A DNA stretch of 64,000 nucleotides from Amphichorda felina. Taxonomy: Eukaryota; Ascomycota; Sordariomycetes; Hypocreales; Bionectriaceae. The first letter of the stretch is position 1. Each line of letters starts with the position of its first letter. The DNA is taken from positions 124,001 through 188,000 of the forward strand of contig JAEMHR010000013.1 in assembly GCA_016490725.1 (NCBI GenBank), written 5' to 3'. This document shows, in pieces, positions 11,056-23,467 of this stretch. Made by a program: the position numbers and the translations under genes. Below the pieces are notes generated by a model. The model searched no databases. It worked only from the letters and a program-made list of their open reading frames with translations, and had not been told where the DNA came from.

Positions 11056-13352
11056 AGTATGGTTGGAGCTATATACAAGAATGAAGGAAAGGAATGGACC
11101 AACGAGATGGTCAATTCCTGCGGTGGTGATCGTTGACCAGACACCAGGATCTCGGTGATGAGACTTTGAGATACTTATAATCTACAATAATCGGAAGCCA
11201 GCCCAGCAACTATGGATCATTTGCTATTTTTCCCCTGTATTGTAACTCTCCATCCCATGACTACCAATACCTGCAGTCGGGGCGCAAATCCGGAGCTGGG
11301 AACACCTCATGTGTCCACCCCAACAGTCGCGTAGGAATGGAGCCAAGGATCACCAACCGTTTCAGCTTCAGCCATAAACATATCTATTAGCATCAGATTT
11401 ATCACAAGAATAACTTAATAGTTGAATTTTTTTTCTTCTTTCAAAATCCCTAGTTCGTTCCCGAGCACCGTGCATGCCATTTGTGGGCGTTGACTGTCGT
11501 CAGTGTCCAGCTTCAGACAGCCTTCCCAGGCTACTCTTTGCGGGAGTTGCTGGATTGCCGGATTGCCGGATTTCCGGATAATCAAATTTTATAGCCAAGT
11601 CACGGCATGCAGTCAGGCTAGCATACCGCGTGGGATCCCCGTGGCGTGATGATCAATGTACAGCATTGCGTAGGGTTGCATTCTTCAAGTCTCCAGACTC
11701 GCGGGAGTAACCACAGGCCCCGGAACATTTTGTTGGCAGTGCCGTCGGAGGCTGTGTGTCGCCTTGGGGGGATATTACGGGTTTAGTTGTCGAGATTCGA
11801 TGGCCTGCTGCCTCATCCAGCATGGTCATCTGCCGTTGTCTGCCCATGTGCCGGCGATGTAACCCCGCCTTGGGAGTTTGGGGCCAACTCGGTCACCCAG
11901 TGCTGTCACCCCCCTCTCTACCTTAAATGTACCGGTGCCATGGGACCACAGGCGTCGTGCGAGGCCAAGACATCCCAAATAGGCAAGCAAATCCAGCATT
12001 GGATGCAGTTTTATCCAGACCAGCTGGTTGCATCGCCAGAGTACATAATTTATCGCAGTTTTTGCAGGGTAAAGAATTCAAGCCTTGCACGTCATGTTAA
12101 TGATCCCGTACCTGGGAGACTGCAAACATAACGTCGTCATCAGTATATCGGAGTTCTCGCAATATCATTCTCAGAATATTCCCACAACATGGAGCATTCG
12201 CGTCAATAGCGATTGATGATTTTCGCACACTGTTGTGTGAGAGATGTGGGTTGGAGAAGCGTGAAGTCATTTGGCGTATACTGGATCTCCATCACGGCTG
12301 TAAAAACTGCCAAGTTCTCCAAATATTACGGTACCAAAGATGTCTATATTTTGGTAATGCGCGCAGAAATAAAGTAAGCATCAATATATTAATGTCGACC
12401 GTAAATATTACCATAACAGCTTAAAGTTCCAAATCCTATGGAGTCTGCAGCCTGAATGGAGACTTGGCACAACCCGGGCGCATCACGGCTGATGGATCTT
12501 CCACATCGAAAGATAAAGTGCCATCCTTTTTGTTTTAAAGGACGGCAAGCTGCTTGCTTGTCAATCATAGATTGTCATAATGACTCATTCTGCATCCCAA
12601 TGCCAAGTCGCCCTGACCCTGAGGCTCCCCTGCCCCTTTGTTTCGGTGCCTAGGGATATGCAGTGCGACTAATACGAGAAGTACGATGATATTAGATTGA
12701 ATATAAATTCTGTGTATCTCACATTTGTCTGCAAAAATTTCTTCTTCTTTCTCCATGGCCTCAGGCCATCTCAACCTCGAGTCTATAACATAGCACGCCG
12801 AGCATGCCCTTCCAGCCCGGATGCCCACGTCTCAGGATGGTCTTCATGCCCCTAATTCTACGAGGAAACCACAGAATCTTTTGTGACAGATCGTTGGCTT
12901 GGTAAGTCAAATGCCCTTGCCTACCTCTTCTTGGGGCTCACAGGCTACAAACCCCCTCACCCTTTTCCCAATGATGACACGGACATTCACTCGCCGTACC
13001 GAATCACAACTTGTGGATAACGTCCATGGCAATTGGTTTCGCCGATTCTGATCTTTTTAATACATCATCGCGTCTTGCTCTACGTTCTTTGTTAGTACAG
13101 CCGGCTAATTTGTTGTGCAATTTACTACAGGATCGTCTGCCACCCCCTGCGACCGCAAGTCGATCACATATACCCCTCATGCAACATCCGAGGACCTTAC
13201 ACCCATCCTTCAAGATAGCGTAGAAATCTGGGGGAGTATGAAGCTTGGACCGATGTTTCCCTTCGTAGCTTCACTCTTTACCATACGCCATGTCGGTCCT
13301 AAACAACTCGTTTGTCAGCCGTGGTCGACTCCGTCACTCGCGAACGGCGCTC
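11056..13352. other. Long intergenic region
   Basis: About 2.3 kb without a convincing gene. Frames here are short and lack recognisable domains or splice structure. A small tandem repeat with the unit GATTGCCG (about three imperfect copies) lies near 11551-11580. The region includes the protease promoter and the 3' flank of the next gene. AT content is moderately raised near 12000-12450, without the strong CA/TG loss of the 5' block. Confidence 0.5.
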
Positions 13353-15171
13353 TTACCAGTCATCTTCGGTCAGCGGATGAAAACTCCCAATCATCTGCCT
13401 CCCAGGGTTGTCCTTCAGAAACGTGACTCTGCCACTAAGCTTCCCTCCCTTCTTCTTCGTTGACTTTGCGCCCTCCCTCAGCACCTGGTCAATGGTGCCA
13501 AAGGCGTACGGTTCTTTCGAGTGCAGCGAGATAAATTTGCGAACCCTAAAAGCCCCTCGGTTCAACTCCCAGTCCTATAATAACAATAATAATAATAATG
13601 GAACAACGTACCTGGTGGCCGTGAAGCGCTCGCCATTGGGGACTTCGAGGGTGGCGTACCCGCTGTGCGTCGGCTCCCCATTCTCATCAATCGTCTTGAG
13701 CAGCCGCCGTCGCAGATAGGGATTCCCCGATGTCTCGAGCATATACTCTAGAAAGATGAGCCGTGCCAGGCCCTTGACGTCGGGCGATTCCTTAGTCCGC
13801 GTGCACCCGGAGGGATCGACCTTGCTTCGATCCAGTCCCTCCCAGTATGCGTCGAAATGATGACTGCGGTACTTGTAAAGTCGGTTCTCGTAGGCTTCAC
13901 GGCTCAGTTAGAATTGAGCAAGAGGCGTTCGGGCGTTCTTCTTACAGGGGCTTCGACGGCTAAGGTCAATCAAGTTGGTGCGCGTGGTTATCGCAGCGAC
14001 GGCACGTGGATTGGAGTACACCTGCGTCCCGTCAAAGGCGACGCAGGCACAATCCACGTCGAAGCCGGTTAGTACTTCGCTGATGGACTTGTACAGACGG
14101 AGTATTATCTGGATGACACCAATGATCAGCCTTGACATTGGGAGCACTAGGTGGTCAAACATCTCACCTGCACGTGTCTGTAGGGCCATTTGGGCGATAC
14201 AAAGGTGATGGCATGCTCGGTCCTCAGGGCCATGCCAATGCCATGAACCAATCGTTGATTGATTCGTACCACCGACTCAATCTGGGCAATCTTTCGGATT
14301 GCGGCGTCATCGTCCAACCCGTAGATGAAAATATCGATGTCACTCGTCCCGGCGGTTCGCCTGTAAAGACGACATTAGCATTGCGGGTCGAGAAATCACG
14401 CTTCAACGTACTGGTAATATGTCTCAAGGGGATCCTCAACTGCAGGGTCACTTGGGATCTTGACATCGTCTCTGCGGGGCAGTAAAGGCAACAGTGCAGA
14501 TGAACCAGCAACGACAATGTTTGACCAGTCTGGTAGCACACCAACAGTCAGCAATTATGGAACTCGAAGTTATTCGGGTGGTCGTCCTCATACCTAGACC
14601 TTTCAGTGAAGCTATGTTCGAGTGGTTAACAAAGTCGAGTTTTCCAAGCGACTAGGTTGACAGAAAACTCACAGTGGGTGAAAGCCTCAAAGTTGCGCTT
14701 GTACTCATCTAAAGACGCAGCAATGGCAGGGGCACCATCTGGTTTGACATGATCATCAGGCAAGCGTAACAAGTATTTATCGCCGACATTTGCCTCTCGG
14801 TCAATGTTTCGGATCCTGAGGGTCTCGTCTCGTTTACCGTAGACGGGCAACAAGTTGGACAGGCCATCAAGCTGCTTGTCCCCACTGGCAAACGCCTTGC
14901 GTAGCCAGAGCTCGTACTCTAAGTAGGGCTTCAATAGCTCTGCTGTGGGCGTCTTTGAATTCCGTGAGAGGTGCGTGATGAAGTGTGACGGAGGGCTAGG
15001 GAGCTTTGCAGCTTCAAGATCAGTGATCTTCTCCTTGGTACTCTCCCGTACCTGGTTATGGGTATCGAGTGGTCGTCTTGGGGCGGGCTCCGTTGGAGTG
15101 AGCTCGGAGGAGGAGCCGCAGCAGAGGCTCCTGAGGAAGTTCATGCTTCTGTTAGATTGATACCCATACAC
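13353..15171 (-). CDS. Fungal nucleotidyltransferase-fold-like protein
   Basis: Seven exons inferred: complement(join(13353..13545, 13612..13894, 13946..14108, 14168..14360, 14412..14529, 14594..14611, 14673..15171)). All junctions have GT-AG ends and the joined frame closes at 488 residues. The central part has GSSAL (exon 3) followed by SDIDIF (exon 4), which fits the G-S...D-x-D pattern of the nucleotidyltransferase fold. Downstream come a conserved block with TGFDVDCACVAFDG and a C-terminal block ending in GSFHPLTEDDW. These blocks match a fungal family usually annotated as hypothetical or, misleadingly, ankyrin-repeat protein; no ankyrin repeats are visible in this copy. Exon 2 is only 18 nt. 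The Met at 15144 is an alternative start. Biochemical function is unknown. Confidence 0.75.
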
Positions 15172-15583
15172 AGTCGCATTTGGACTCTGAAGGGTGAAGC
15201 AATCGTTGAGAGAGGAGGAGCAGCCAGAAGATCGCCTATTGGGGCTTTCCCAACCTTAGGTTCTATATGTTGACAAAGGCACATCAGGCTTCAACTCTGC
15301 ACCACCGTCCCAATGGCACCGGGGGACGAAAACAGAGAGTTCGTCGTGCCAAGTCTCTCAAATCGGCTGCCAACCAGTGCTCCCCACCAGCTCAGCTAAC
15401 TCGCAGGGATCGCCCTCAGCTATCCACGTCATCTCACTGTGGAGTGCTGATCTTCCCCAGGGGGTAGCACGGTGCACGCGCCTCATCTCCTCAGACGCGA
15501 ATACAAAAGGGTTACCCAACCCATCACAAAGCGTCAGCAGAAGTCCATGGGGTAAGCGTCGTCGCCGACCATGAGGTGTCATC
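15172..15583. promoter_or_regulatory. Divergent intergenic region
   Basis: About 410 bp separating the divergently transcribed nucleotidyltransferase-like gene (minus) and the HET-domain gene (plus). It must hold both promoters. No specific binding motif was identified. Confidence 0.45.
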
Positions 15584-18043
15584 ATGACCCTCAGCTCCAG
15601 AATTGAGCGCGCTTTCCTGCGCATCGGCTACCCTTCCAGCCGTCGACAATCACCCCGTCGTTCTTCGGATCATGGCGAGTCAACCAGTTCAAAGGCCCAA
15701 GGTGATGGCCACGTCAGCGCGCCGACGATGTCGAAATCAACCAATCTATGCGCGGAATGCAGCAAGCTCGACTTTCGCGCCATGCTAGAGGAGGAGACAG
15801 CCGAGGAGGCCATGGGGGCACTCTCAGCTCATCTGCACCAGGATTGTCCCTTCTGCAGCCTCATAGCAGGGGCAGTCCTCCATCACTGGGGGGATGATTG
15901 GAGCCCATCCAGGCTGTGCGCTGAGTCCGAGGTTGTGCCCGAACTCTTTATACAGAGTCGCAGCCCAGTCTCTACCAAGGAGTATGGATACGTCGAGCAC
16001 CCGGAACCGCGCCTCCTACTGGCTCTGGATGTGTCTCCGCCAGGGTTCAATGAGAATCGCAGGGTCATTCGTGAAGTCGATCGCGTCAAAGACCGCCACA
16101 TCATTGCTGAGATCGAGACTGTGCCCAGCGATTACAGCAGGCGTGACCCCAAGAAATCATCCTCCATACCGCGTCGCGAGGTCACCAACAGGGCTGACTA
16201 CGACCTCATTAAGCGGTGGCTGAAGGATTGCAAGAAACACCCACACACAGAAAAAGCTCAGAAACAGATGGTTGATGACGCCATTGACACTGGTTTATTT
16301 AGCTCTAGGGATGGATTCCGACTCATTGATGTGGAGGAAGAATGTCTTATCCTCACAAAGGAGCCGTGCTCCTTCGCAGCACTTTCCTATGTGTGGGGAA
16401 GACTTCCTACCGTGCTGTTTCCTAGCAAGGATCCCAATGAGGTCCCTATTCTACTCACCACAAAAGACAACCTTGAGCGTCTAAGCAATCCCAAAGGGCT
16501 CTCCACCTCCAGTGTGGCCGAGATGAAAGCTCGCCTGCCAAAGACGGTCCTGGATGCCATGGAGGTGTCCCGCAAGATTGGTATGCGATATCTCTGGATT
16601 GATACACTTTGTATTGTGCAGGATGACAAGGAGGATAAGAGCTTCTTGATCCAAGCGATGGACGATGTCTATGACATTGCGACCGTGACATACATTGCTG
16701 CCTCTGGTCTGAACGCAGACGCCGGACTCCCAGGCGTGAGCCCTCGCAAAGGGCGGCCGATCAACTCTGTAACCATGGTCGACGACGGCATCACGGAGCA
16801 TCTAAGCCTATCACCTCCCTCTCTCGGCGAAGAAGTTCGCAACTCTGTGTGGAATACACGGGGTTGGACGTTCCAGGAGCAGGGCCTTTCGCAGCGCTGC
16901 CTGTACTTTACAGATGAGGAGGTCTTCTTCAACTGTATCGGTCTCCAGTGGAGGGAGGCATATGCCCTCGAGGGAACCGATGAGAGGCCCGACCTGAAGG
17001 TGCGCACCGGTCCCCCCTGGTGGAATAGAAAACTGCGGAACGACCCGGATCCAACACCATATCAGTACCTCGGGGACTTGACAAGCACGCTCACAATCAA
17101 GGATTACCAAACAGCAGTGCAGGACTATAGCAGAAAGACACTTTCATTTCCAGAGGATGTCCTCCATGCTTTTGAGGGCATCTTTAACCGCTTCACTAAA
17201 TGGGCAGTGGCTAGCAAGCTGAGCCTCCAACAGACACAGGGCATTCCGGTCAACCATCTACACCAAGCACTTCTCTGGTTCCCATCGGATGAGGCAGTAG
17301 TCCGCAAATGCGGCGGATCTGCCGATGTAAAGTTCTCTTCCTGGTCTTGGTAAGTGCCCATGCATGATCTAAAGCACGCAGCTTTCTTTGCTAACAAGCG
17401 TGCCAGGGCATATTGGGATGGTGCCATTGAGTTTGTGTTTGCAGACAGCATGTGGCTGTCCAGAAACATCACGCAGGCGCCGCTCAAGAAGATCCCAATC
17501 CACGTCCTCATACCCTGCTGGCACTACGGCGGCACAGACAAGAAGTTTTACACCCAGGATATCTGGGAAGCAGCTTCAAACGAGGCCGATAAAGCAAAGA
17601 GCGACGCGACGGAAGCGTGCGCCCTTTCCAAGTCCTATGCGAAGAACAAAACTGGTGTCGACATGGATGTTCTCCTAGCCGAGGCCGTACAGGGTAAGCC
17701 GCCGAAGCTCGAAGTGGGCGAGCTTGGGTTTGTCGGGGCTTTTCTCCATAGCGGCGATGTGTCGCTCTCGGCCAGGAAAAGCGATGGAAGAGTATCAGGA
17801 TTGAAAATTGGGCCACACCGAGGGGAATTCCGGTTTGACGAGGAGGGAGGCGAGGTCGAGCAGTATGTCGCTGTCGTAACCTCGGATACCATCACCAAGA
17901 CGCCGGATACGCACTCGATCCTCCTCGGCCTTACAACGCAAGATGGAGTTTCCAGAAGGGTTGGCATCGGTTGGGTCTATTATTCCAAGGATGCAGAGGC
18001 TAAGCTGCCTGACTGGAATTACCGGTTCTTCAGAGTTGCGTAG
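15584..18043 (+). CDS. HET-domain protein (heterokaryon-incompatibility-like)
   Basis: Two exons, join(15584..17349, 17407..18043), give 800 residues. The intron has GTAAGT and CAG ends and restores the frame at a Trp codon. The N-terminal 60 residues are basic and Ser-rich. A Cys-containing segment follows (about residues 55-95, with LCAEC and DCPFC). The HET core begins near residue 265 with FAALSYVWG and continues through AMEVSRKIGMRYLWIDTLCI and YIAASG to NTRGWTFQEQ. HET proteins trigger cell death or growth arrest after fusion of genetically different hyphae or other recognition events, but most family members are untested. No partner domain (ankyrin, NACHT, TPR) is attached. The frame is intact, so the gene is probably functional. 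Confidence 0.9.
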
Positions 18044-18768
18044 GAGGCGAGGATCAAACTTGCCCGTAAACCCACACTGTCCAACCAGCAAGGTGTGGCC
18101 TCTCACGGATGGCATTAGTGATCATTAGCGTAAGCAGTGAGGGCAGAAAAGGAAGATTACGAGATTGTGTTGCGGATCGAGAGCCGAAACGTGCTGTGGC
18201 AGCCATTTAGGATACCCAATACCCAATCATATCAAGTTCATTCTGCAATGCTCATCGCGGATATCGGATACCCGGGTTCTCCATGTCCCCGGGCCGAACG
18301 TGACATCCCCCGACCCGTGGATCTCGGGACTCCGCTATAGCCGGGGGAACCGAGAAAGTTGGTCAAAAGACGGTATTCATGACTCATGAGAATCCAAGAG
18401 ATTGTCAAGTTTTGAGACGAACGAGGAGTGCTCATGTTCGGACAATTCGAGGTTGTCTATCAATGCTATCGCGCGCAATTCTATGATTTGATCCATGCCT
18501 CTGCTACCCGGCGCTGAGGCTCTCAAGGACCGGGTATCTCCAGACCAACTCCTACACCAATAACTTTTTGTTTTGCCGACCGAGAAGCCTTCTATAATAT
18601 CAAAAAAACGCCTGTTTCCCTGTAAATGCTCAAATGCAAGGCTGATCCACCCTTCCGCTGGCGCCGTGAAATGGGATGTTGAAATAAATGTACAAAGCGA
18701 GGGCACGAGAGCGTGAGCTGACGCGGGGTCACGCTTTTTCTGATGACAGCACGCTGAGAAGAATAAGC
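18044..18768. other. Intergenic region between convergent genes
   Basis: About 725 bp between the 3' ends of the HET gene and the UPS/PRELI gene, which are convergent. Only 3' flanks are expected here. No repeat or RNA gene was recognised. Confidence 0.5.
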
Positions 18769-19344
18769 TCACATGGCGACCATCTTCTCGCGCAGCTGCC
18801 TCTCCTTCTCCTCGGCAAAGACCTTGCGGCTCATCTCGAGGACGCGCTCGAAGCCCTCGCGGCCCTTGATGGCGTTCTCGTGGAAGCGGTGGACGAGGGT
18901 GTCCTCGATGCTGTTGCGGATGCGCTGCCAGCCGCCGCACAGGGCGGTGATGCGCGCGCTCTGCACGAACTGCGTCTGGTGCCCGCCGGCGAGCGGCCGG
19001 TATGTCACCTCCTCCTGCACGCTGACGAGGTTGTTCCACGTGAGGTTCTGGCTGACCATGGTGAGGGTGCGGTTCGCCGGGTCGACGTACGACGCCTCGT
19101 ACACGAAGCTCTCCTCCATGGAGCCGCCCATGAGGGTCTTGAGCCAGTCGGGCGCCGACTGCCGGCAGGTGATGAGGCGCTCGGTGCGGAGGATGCCGGT
19201 CGAGGGGTCGACGCTGCGCGAGAGGGTGTCGACGGCGATGACATGCTCCGACTTGTTGTTCCAGGGGCCATACTTGCGCCAGTTGGCCGTGGAGACCTCG
19301 TCCCACGAGTAGTTGTAGGTGACGGTATTGGAGAAGACCTTCAT
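18769..19344 (-). CDS. PRELI/MSF1 family mitochondrial lipid-transfer protein (UPS2-like)
   Basis: A single-exon gene for 191 residues starting MKVFSNTVTYNY at 19344. The in-frame upstream Met at 19521 would add a 59-residue extension that looks like translated 5' UTR, so the shorter start is preferred. The conserved PRELI features are WRKYGPWNNKSEHVIAVD, then RTERLIT, then a motif around DPANRTLTM and TWNNLVSVQEEVTY. The N-terminal MK(V/L)F start and WxKYP-like segment resemble yeast Ups2 more than Ups1. Members shuttle phospholipids (phosphatidylserine or phosphatidic acid) across the mitochondrial intermembrane space together with Mdm35. Assignment to the UPS2 branch is by eye. Confidence 0.85.
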   Translation of the reverse strand: MKVFSNTVTYNYSWDEVSTANWRKYGPWNNKSEHVIAVDTLSRSVDPSTGILRTERLITCRQSAPDWLKTLMGGSMEESFVYEASYVDPANRTLTMVSQNLTWNNLVSVQEEVTYRPLAGGHQTQFVQSARITALCGGWQRIRNSIEDTLVHRFHENAIKGREGFERVLEMSRKVFAEEKERQLREKMVAM

Positions 19345-20305
19345 CGTGACGAGAGCTCGATATCGCAGGTCGATTATCGGTGGGATTAGGGTTTCGTAAG
19401 GTCGATGGTGGACCCTAGGGGTAATGGTCGGAAGGGAACAAAGGCTGACGCTATTCAGACTTTTCCCCCTGCTCGCGTGCTCGCGTGCGCCACCTCGGAA
19501 AAGCGCGACGACACGATGCAAACGTTCGTGTTACAGCGACCGTGTATTCCTTTTCGGTAATTCGCGACGTTTACCGTCATGAAAATGCGAGTGCAGGACA
19601 AAAACACACGATACCGCTCTCACAAAGAAAAAGAAGGTGGGTGGAGTTTTGAGTTTCGGTCCCTTGGGGAAGTTTTTCTGCTAAAAAAGATGGGAGCGGA
19701 GAGGCACGGGTGGGAAATTTGCGGGCTTTAACGCAATCCAGCATGTGAAGGCTTTTCGACTTCCAGTGGCAAGCCACTGGCTTTGCCTCCCCGAAGGGGC
19801 CCGAACGCGGAGCTCATGAGGCGCTAAGCCTCATCTGGACCGACATGGTGGCGCTGATTGGCTGCACCCGATAAGAACAAACGACTTCGGCTTCGCCATT
19901 GAGATTCAGACAATTAAGCCGCTCGGGTGGCAACGGGGCAGCCGTGGGGTCGCCGATACCATTCCAGTGATCCAGTCAGATCCAGATGCACTCGTCTCGT
20001 TCGGCCTCATTGGATGCCCGGCATCGGGATTCGGGTTCCTCCAGATCTGGCATTTCTTCTTCCTTGTCGAGCCTCTCGTCTCGCACAGAAGCGGCACAGT
20101 GTCGATCCAGGGTCTCCATCCTTTTTTCCCGCCTCGCTATCGGACCAGTCATATCTTCATCATTTCCACAGCGGGTTACTGGCTCAAGACAAGACACGGA
20201 GTGAAGCAGAACATGTATTCGTATTTTCCATGAGTATTACCTCAGAAAGCTGCGGTTGAGGGTGCGCCGTATTCCAGACTCTGGCCCCCACGCCTTGCAC
20301 CCCGC
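19345..20305. other. Intergenic region
   Basis: About 960 bp covering the promoter of the UPS2-like gene and the 3' flank of methionine aminopeptidase 2. Short frames here lack domains. No tRNA B-box-like signal was found on reading. Confidence 0.5.
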
Positions 20306-21809
20306 TCAGTAGTCCTCCCCACGGCTGATGACCTCCTTCACGGTCGGTCGAATCAGGATGGTCTGCAACCGTCAGTAAAGTCCGCGGGACCCGGCGGATA
20401 ATGTCGGGTAAACTTACGTGCTCGAACTGAGCGGTATACGAGCCCTTCTTGTCGACCAAGGGCGGGTAGTCCTCGACAATGCCGGCCTGCACCAGGTTGT
20501 TCAACTAGTACGTGTTAGCAGGATGCTCATGTGTCATAGAATAAGACGCTACATACGCCCAGCAGATACTTGTCCTGGCCCAGGCGGTCCAGGTAGCGGC
20601 GGCAGAAAGGCAGAGTGCCAAAGTTCTTGTTGATCACATTGAGCAGCGACTTGGCAGAGCTCAGGCGCAGGTCCACCTTTGGCGCGTCGCGGCGCTTGGC
20701 GTAGTGCGACGTCTCCATATCGTCGTAGACATAGCCGTTGCCGGTGCTGCCAAAAGTTTCGATGGCGAAAACATCACCCTCCTCCATCTTGGTCTGGTCG
20801 TTGCTCTTGACAATAGGCACAGCCTTGGTGCCATGGATGCTGTACGGGAGGATGTTGTGGCCCGTCAGGTTGCGGATACTCTTAATGGGGTACGTGGTAC
20901 CATCCAGCTCGATCTCGTAGCTCTCCATTGTCTCCTGGATGATGCCGCCGATCTCGCCCACGCGGGCGTCGATGCCCGCCTCGCGGACACCTGCGTTGGT
21001 AGCCGCCTTGACAGCCTCGATCAGGTTGTCATACCTGGGGTTCCAGGACATGGTGAAGGCCGAGTCCACAATCTTACCATTGACGTGGACACCAATATCG
21101 ATCTTCATGACGTCGTTCTGGTCCAGAACCATCTTGTTGCCCGCGTTGGGGTTGTAGTGGGCGGCGCAATGGTTACGGCTAAGGCCCAAGGGGAAGCCCA
21201 TACCAGCAATGAGACTGTCGCCCTCGGTCAGGCCATCGTGACCAACCAGCGCGCGCACACTGTCCTCAATATTGTCGGCAATCTCGAGCAGGGTCTGGCC
21301 CGGCTTGATCGTCTTCTGCGCATACTGTCGGACCTGGCGATGAGCCTCGGCGGCCTCGCGGTAGTCGGCCAGGAAGTCCGAGTTGAGGTTGTCGAGGTGG
21401 CGCTTTTCCTCGTTGGTGACGCGGGCGCGGTTCTCGTCCGTGTACTCGACCTCCTCGCCCTTGGGGTACTGCTTGTTGGGGAACAGCTGGCTGATCTTGA
21501 CGCGCGGGGGCTCGGTCTGGCTGGTGGGGTTCTTCTTCTTCTTCTTGGGCTTTCTCTTCTTCTTCTTCTTGGCAGCGCCGGTGCCAGCCTCGCCGTCGGC
21601 AGGAGCCCCATTCTCGTCGGCTTCGTCTTCGGAGTCGTCGCCTCCATGGTCTTCGTCCTTGCCCTCGACGGCGGACTTTCCGGCCTTGCCGGCCGCCTTA
21701 GCGGTTTCGTCGACTGGCCGGCGGCATTAGCATCGTGCTCATGTCGAAAAGCACTCCTAGACATACCTTTCAGCTCCTTGAGAGCATCTGTGGGGACTTG
21801 GGCAGCCAT
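20306..21809 (-). CDS. Methionine aminopeptidase 2
   Basis: Four exons, complement(join(20306..20362, 20418..20504, 20557..21713, 21767..21809)), give 447 residues. It removes initiator Met from nascent cytosolic proteins with a dinuclear metal centre. The N-terminus carries an acidic stretch and a strongly basic poly-Lys segment (KKKKKRKPKKKKK) typical of eukaryotic MAP2 and linked to ribosome association. The catalytic half shows RNHCAAHYNPN, the metal Asp pair in KIDIGVHVNGKIVDSAFT, the His in LTGHNI and Glu in FAIETFGSTG. The last two exons encode the C-terminal segment ending near SYTAQFEH and TILIRPTVKEVISRGEDY, again typical for the family. Length is as expected. Confidence 0.96.
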
Positions 21810-22479
21810 CGTGGCGGGTTTTGTGGATAGCAGAGACAGGTTGTCGCGTGGGAGAAATATTTCTTGGTGGCGGCGCAAATATGGCCTTGCTCAATTGCAT
21901 GGTACCCCGCCTCGCCCACCACTGAGCTGGCAGAGACGAACGCCCTTCAAACGACACGAACAAAGAAGTAAAAACTCAGCCCATAACGAGTTAAAAGGAC
22001 AAGCCTTGCAAAGCTCTTTTTTGCATATATTATAATCGTAAATTGTAAGCTGCATAGAAGTGCCACAGGGTGTACGACATGAGCAACCTTTTGTCTTCCC
22101 CAAGTAGTAAAGTCCAATGGCGGCATTCCAGGGTAACGCCTTGCTAGGAGTTGCCTAATACTTGGCCATAAGTCTTATACAAGACGCGATTGTTGTGCGG
22201 AATCAAGTCTCTTGCGGTGAATCATTCCCGTCACATTTATGCACCATGTCTGTGATAAAAGCACAACCCAATGGCCAGCTCCATCGACAGCCATCACAAC
22301 CCACCCGAGTCGCTGACATCAGGCTGCAGGCGGCAGTGGAGCTGCAACAACGACGTGGGGTGCGTACTTAGGGTCGCCTCGGACTGTTTCGTGCCCGATT
22401 CTCAACATTGATACAGCACAGTGCTTGCCAGCCAGTTTTCATCATTTAACCAGCCAGCGAAGATCTATTCATTTGTATC
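21810..22479. promoter_or_regulatory. Divergent intergenic region
   Basis: About 670 bp between the MAP2 gene (minus) and the P-loop kinase gene (plus). It contains both promoters. No distinctive motif or gene was recognised. Confidence 0.45.
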
Positions 22480-23358
22480 ATGGAGGAACAAGTACAGCGA
22501 CTCGTGGACAAGGTGTGGGCTAAATATGAGCAGACCCCGCCGGATATGCGCCTACGTCAGTCCCTCCCCTCTCATCACCCATTGTCTGATGGCCGTTGTG
22601 AGGCGATCGGTCGCGCGAAGTTCTTCATTGATTTACAAATTATCTTTTGTCAAGTCTCATTGCTAACAGTCATACAGTCATAGGCGTTGCCGGAATCCCA
22701 GGCTCAGGTCCGTACTCATTGTCCTCTCAAGTGAACGTGCAATCGCTGATATAGCCCAGGCAAGACGACGCTCGCTAACACCATCGCCAATCGCCTTCAA
22801 GAGCGTATCAAGCAGACCACGCCCAACAGCCGCGATGTCTCCCAGGCCGTCTCCTTGGATGGCTTCCACTTCTCGCGCGCCGAGCTCGACGCCATGCCCG
22901 ACCCGGCCACCGCCCACGCCCGTCGCGGCGCCCCCTTCACCTTCGACGCCGACAAGTACCTCAACCTGGTCATTGCGCTGCGTAATCCAGCCACTACGCC
23001 CATCCTGGCCCCTACCTTTGACCACGCCTACAAGGATCCCCGTGAGAATGATCTCTACATTGGCGAGCGGACGCGCATCATCATCGTAGAGGGCAACTAC
23101 CTGGCGCTAGATGAGGAGCTGTGGCGGGACGCGAGGAGCCTCTTTGACGAGATGTGGTTTGTCGAGGTGGACTTCGAGGTCGCGAGGCGACGGCTACGGG
23201 AGAGACATCTGCGCGCGGGGATCGTCAAGACGTTGGAGGAGGGGGACAAGCGGGCCGTGGAGAATGACCTGCCGAATGGGAGGGAGATTATCGAGAAGCT
23301 GCTGCCTGTGGACGAAGTGATTCAGAGTAAGGAGGATCAAAGCTGGGTGCATAACTAG
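22480..23358 (+). CDS. P-loop kinase, uridine kinase/YFH7-like
   Basis: Three exons, join(22480..22555, 22678..22707, 22760..23358), give 234 residues. The 30-nt middle exon encodes the start of the Walker A loop, which reads GVAGIPGSGKTT across the second junction. Other signs of the phosphoribulokinase/uridine kinase fold are SLDGFHFSRAELD after beta-2, the FDADKYLNLV segment and IIIVEGNYLALDEELW (Walker B region). An RxRLRERHL-like Arg-rich lid follows. The protein is close in layout to yeast Yfh7 and to fungal proteins annotated as nucleoside triphosphate hydrolases; the substrate is unknown. The frame and splice sites are clean. Confidence 0.85.
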
Positions 23359-23467
23359 AGGCTTGCTATAGGTATCCTTTCAAGAGCAGAACAAAGCACA
23401 CAATGCTCGCAAATAACCCTCAGATGCTAGTCACGTCCCCTTGTTTCCTCCCGTGACCCTCAGCTAT

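Noticed and set aside
18377..19306. 309-codon Arg/His/Pro-rich minus-strand frame
   Set aside because: It overlaps the UPS2-like gene in another frame of the same strand; low-complexity composition marks it as a shadow.
19780..19870. Possible tRNA-like stem-loops
   Set aside because: No B-box consensus or clover-leaf pairing could be traced.
20704..22035. 443-codon plus-strand frame
   Set aside because: Antisense to methionine aminopeptidase 2, whose motifs on the minus strand are unmistakable.
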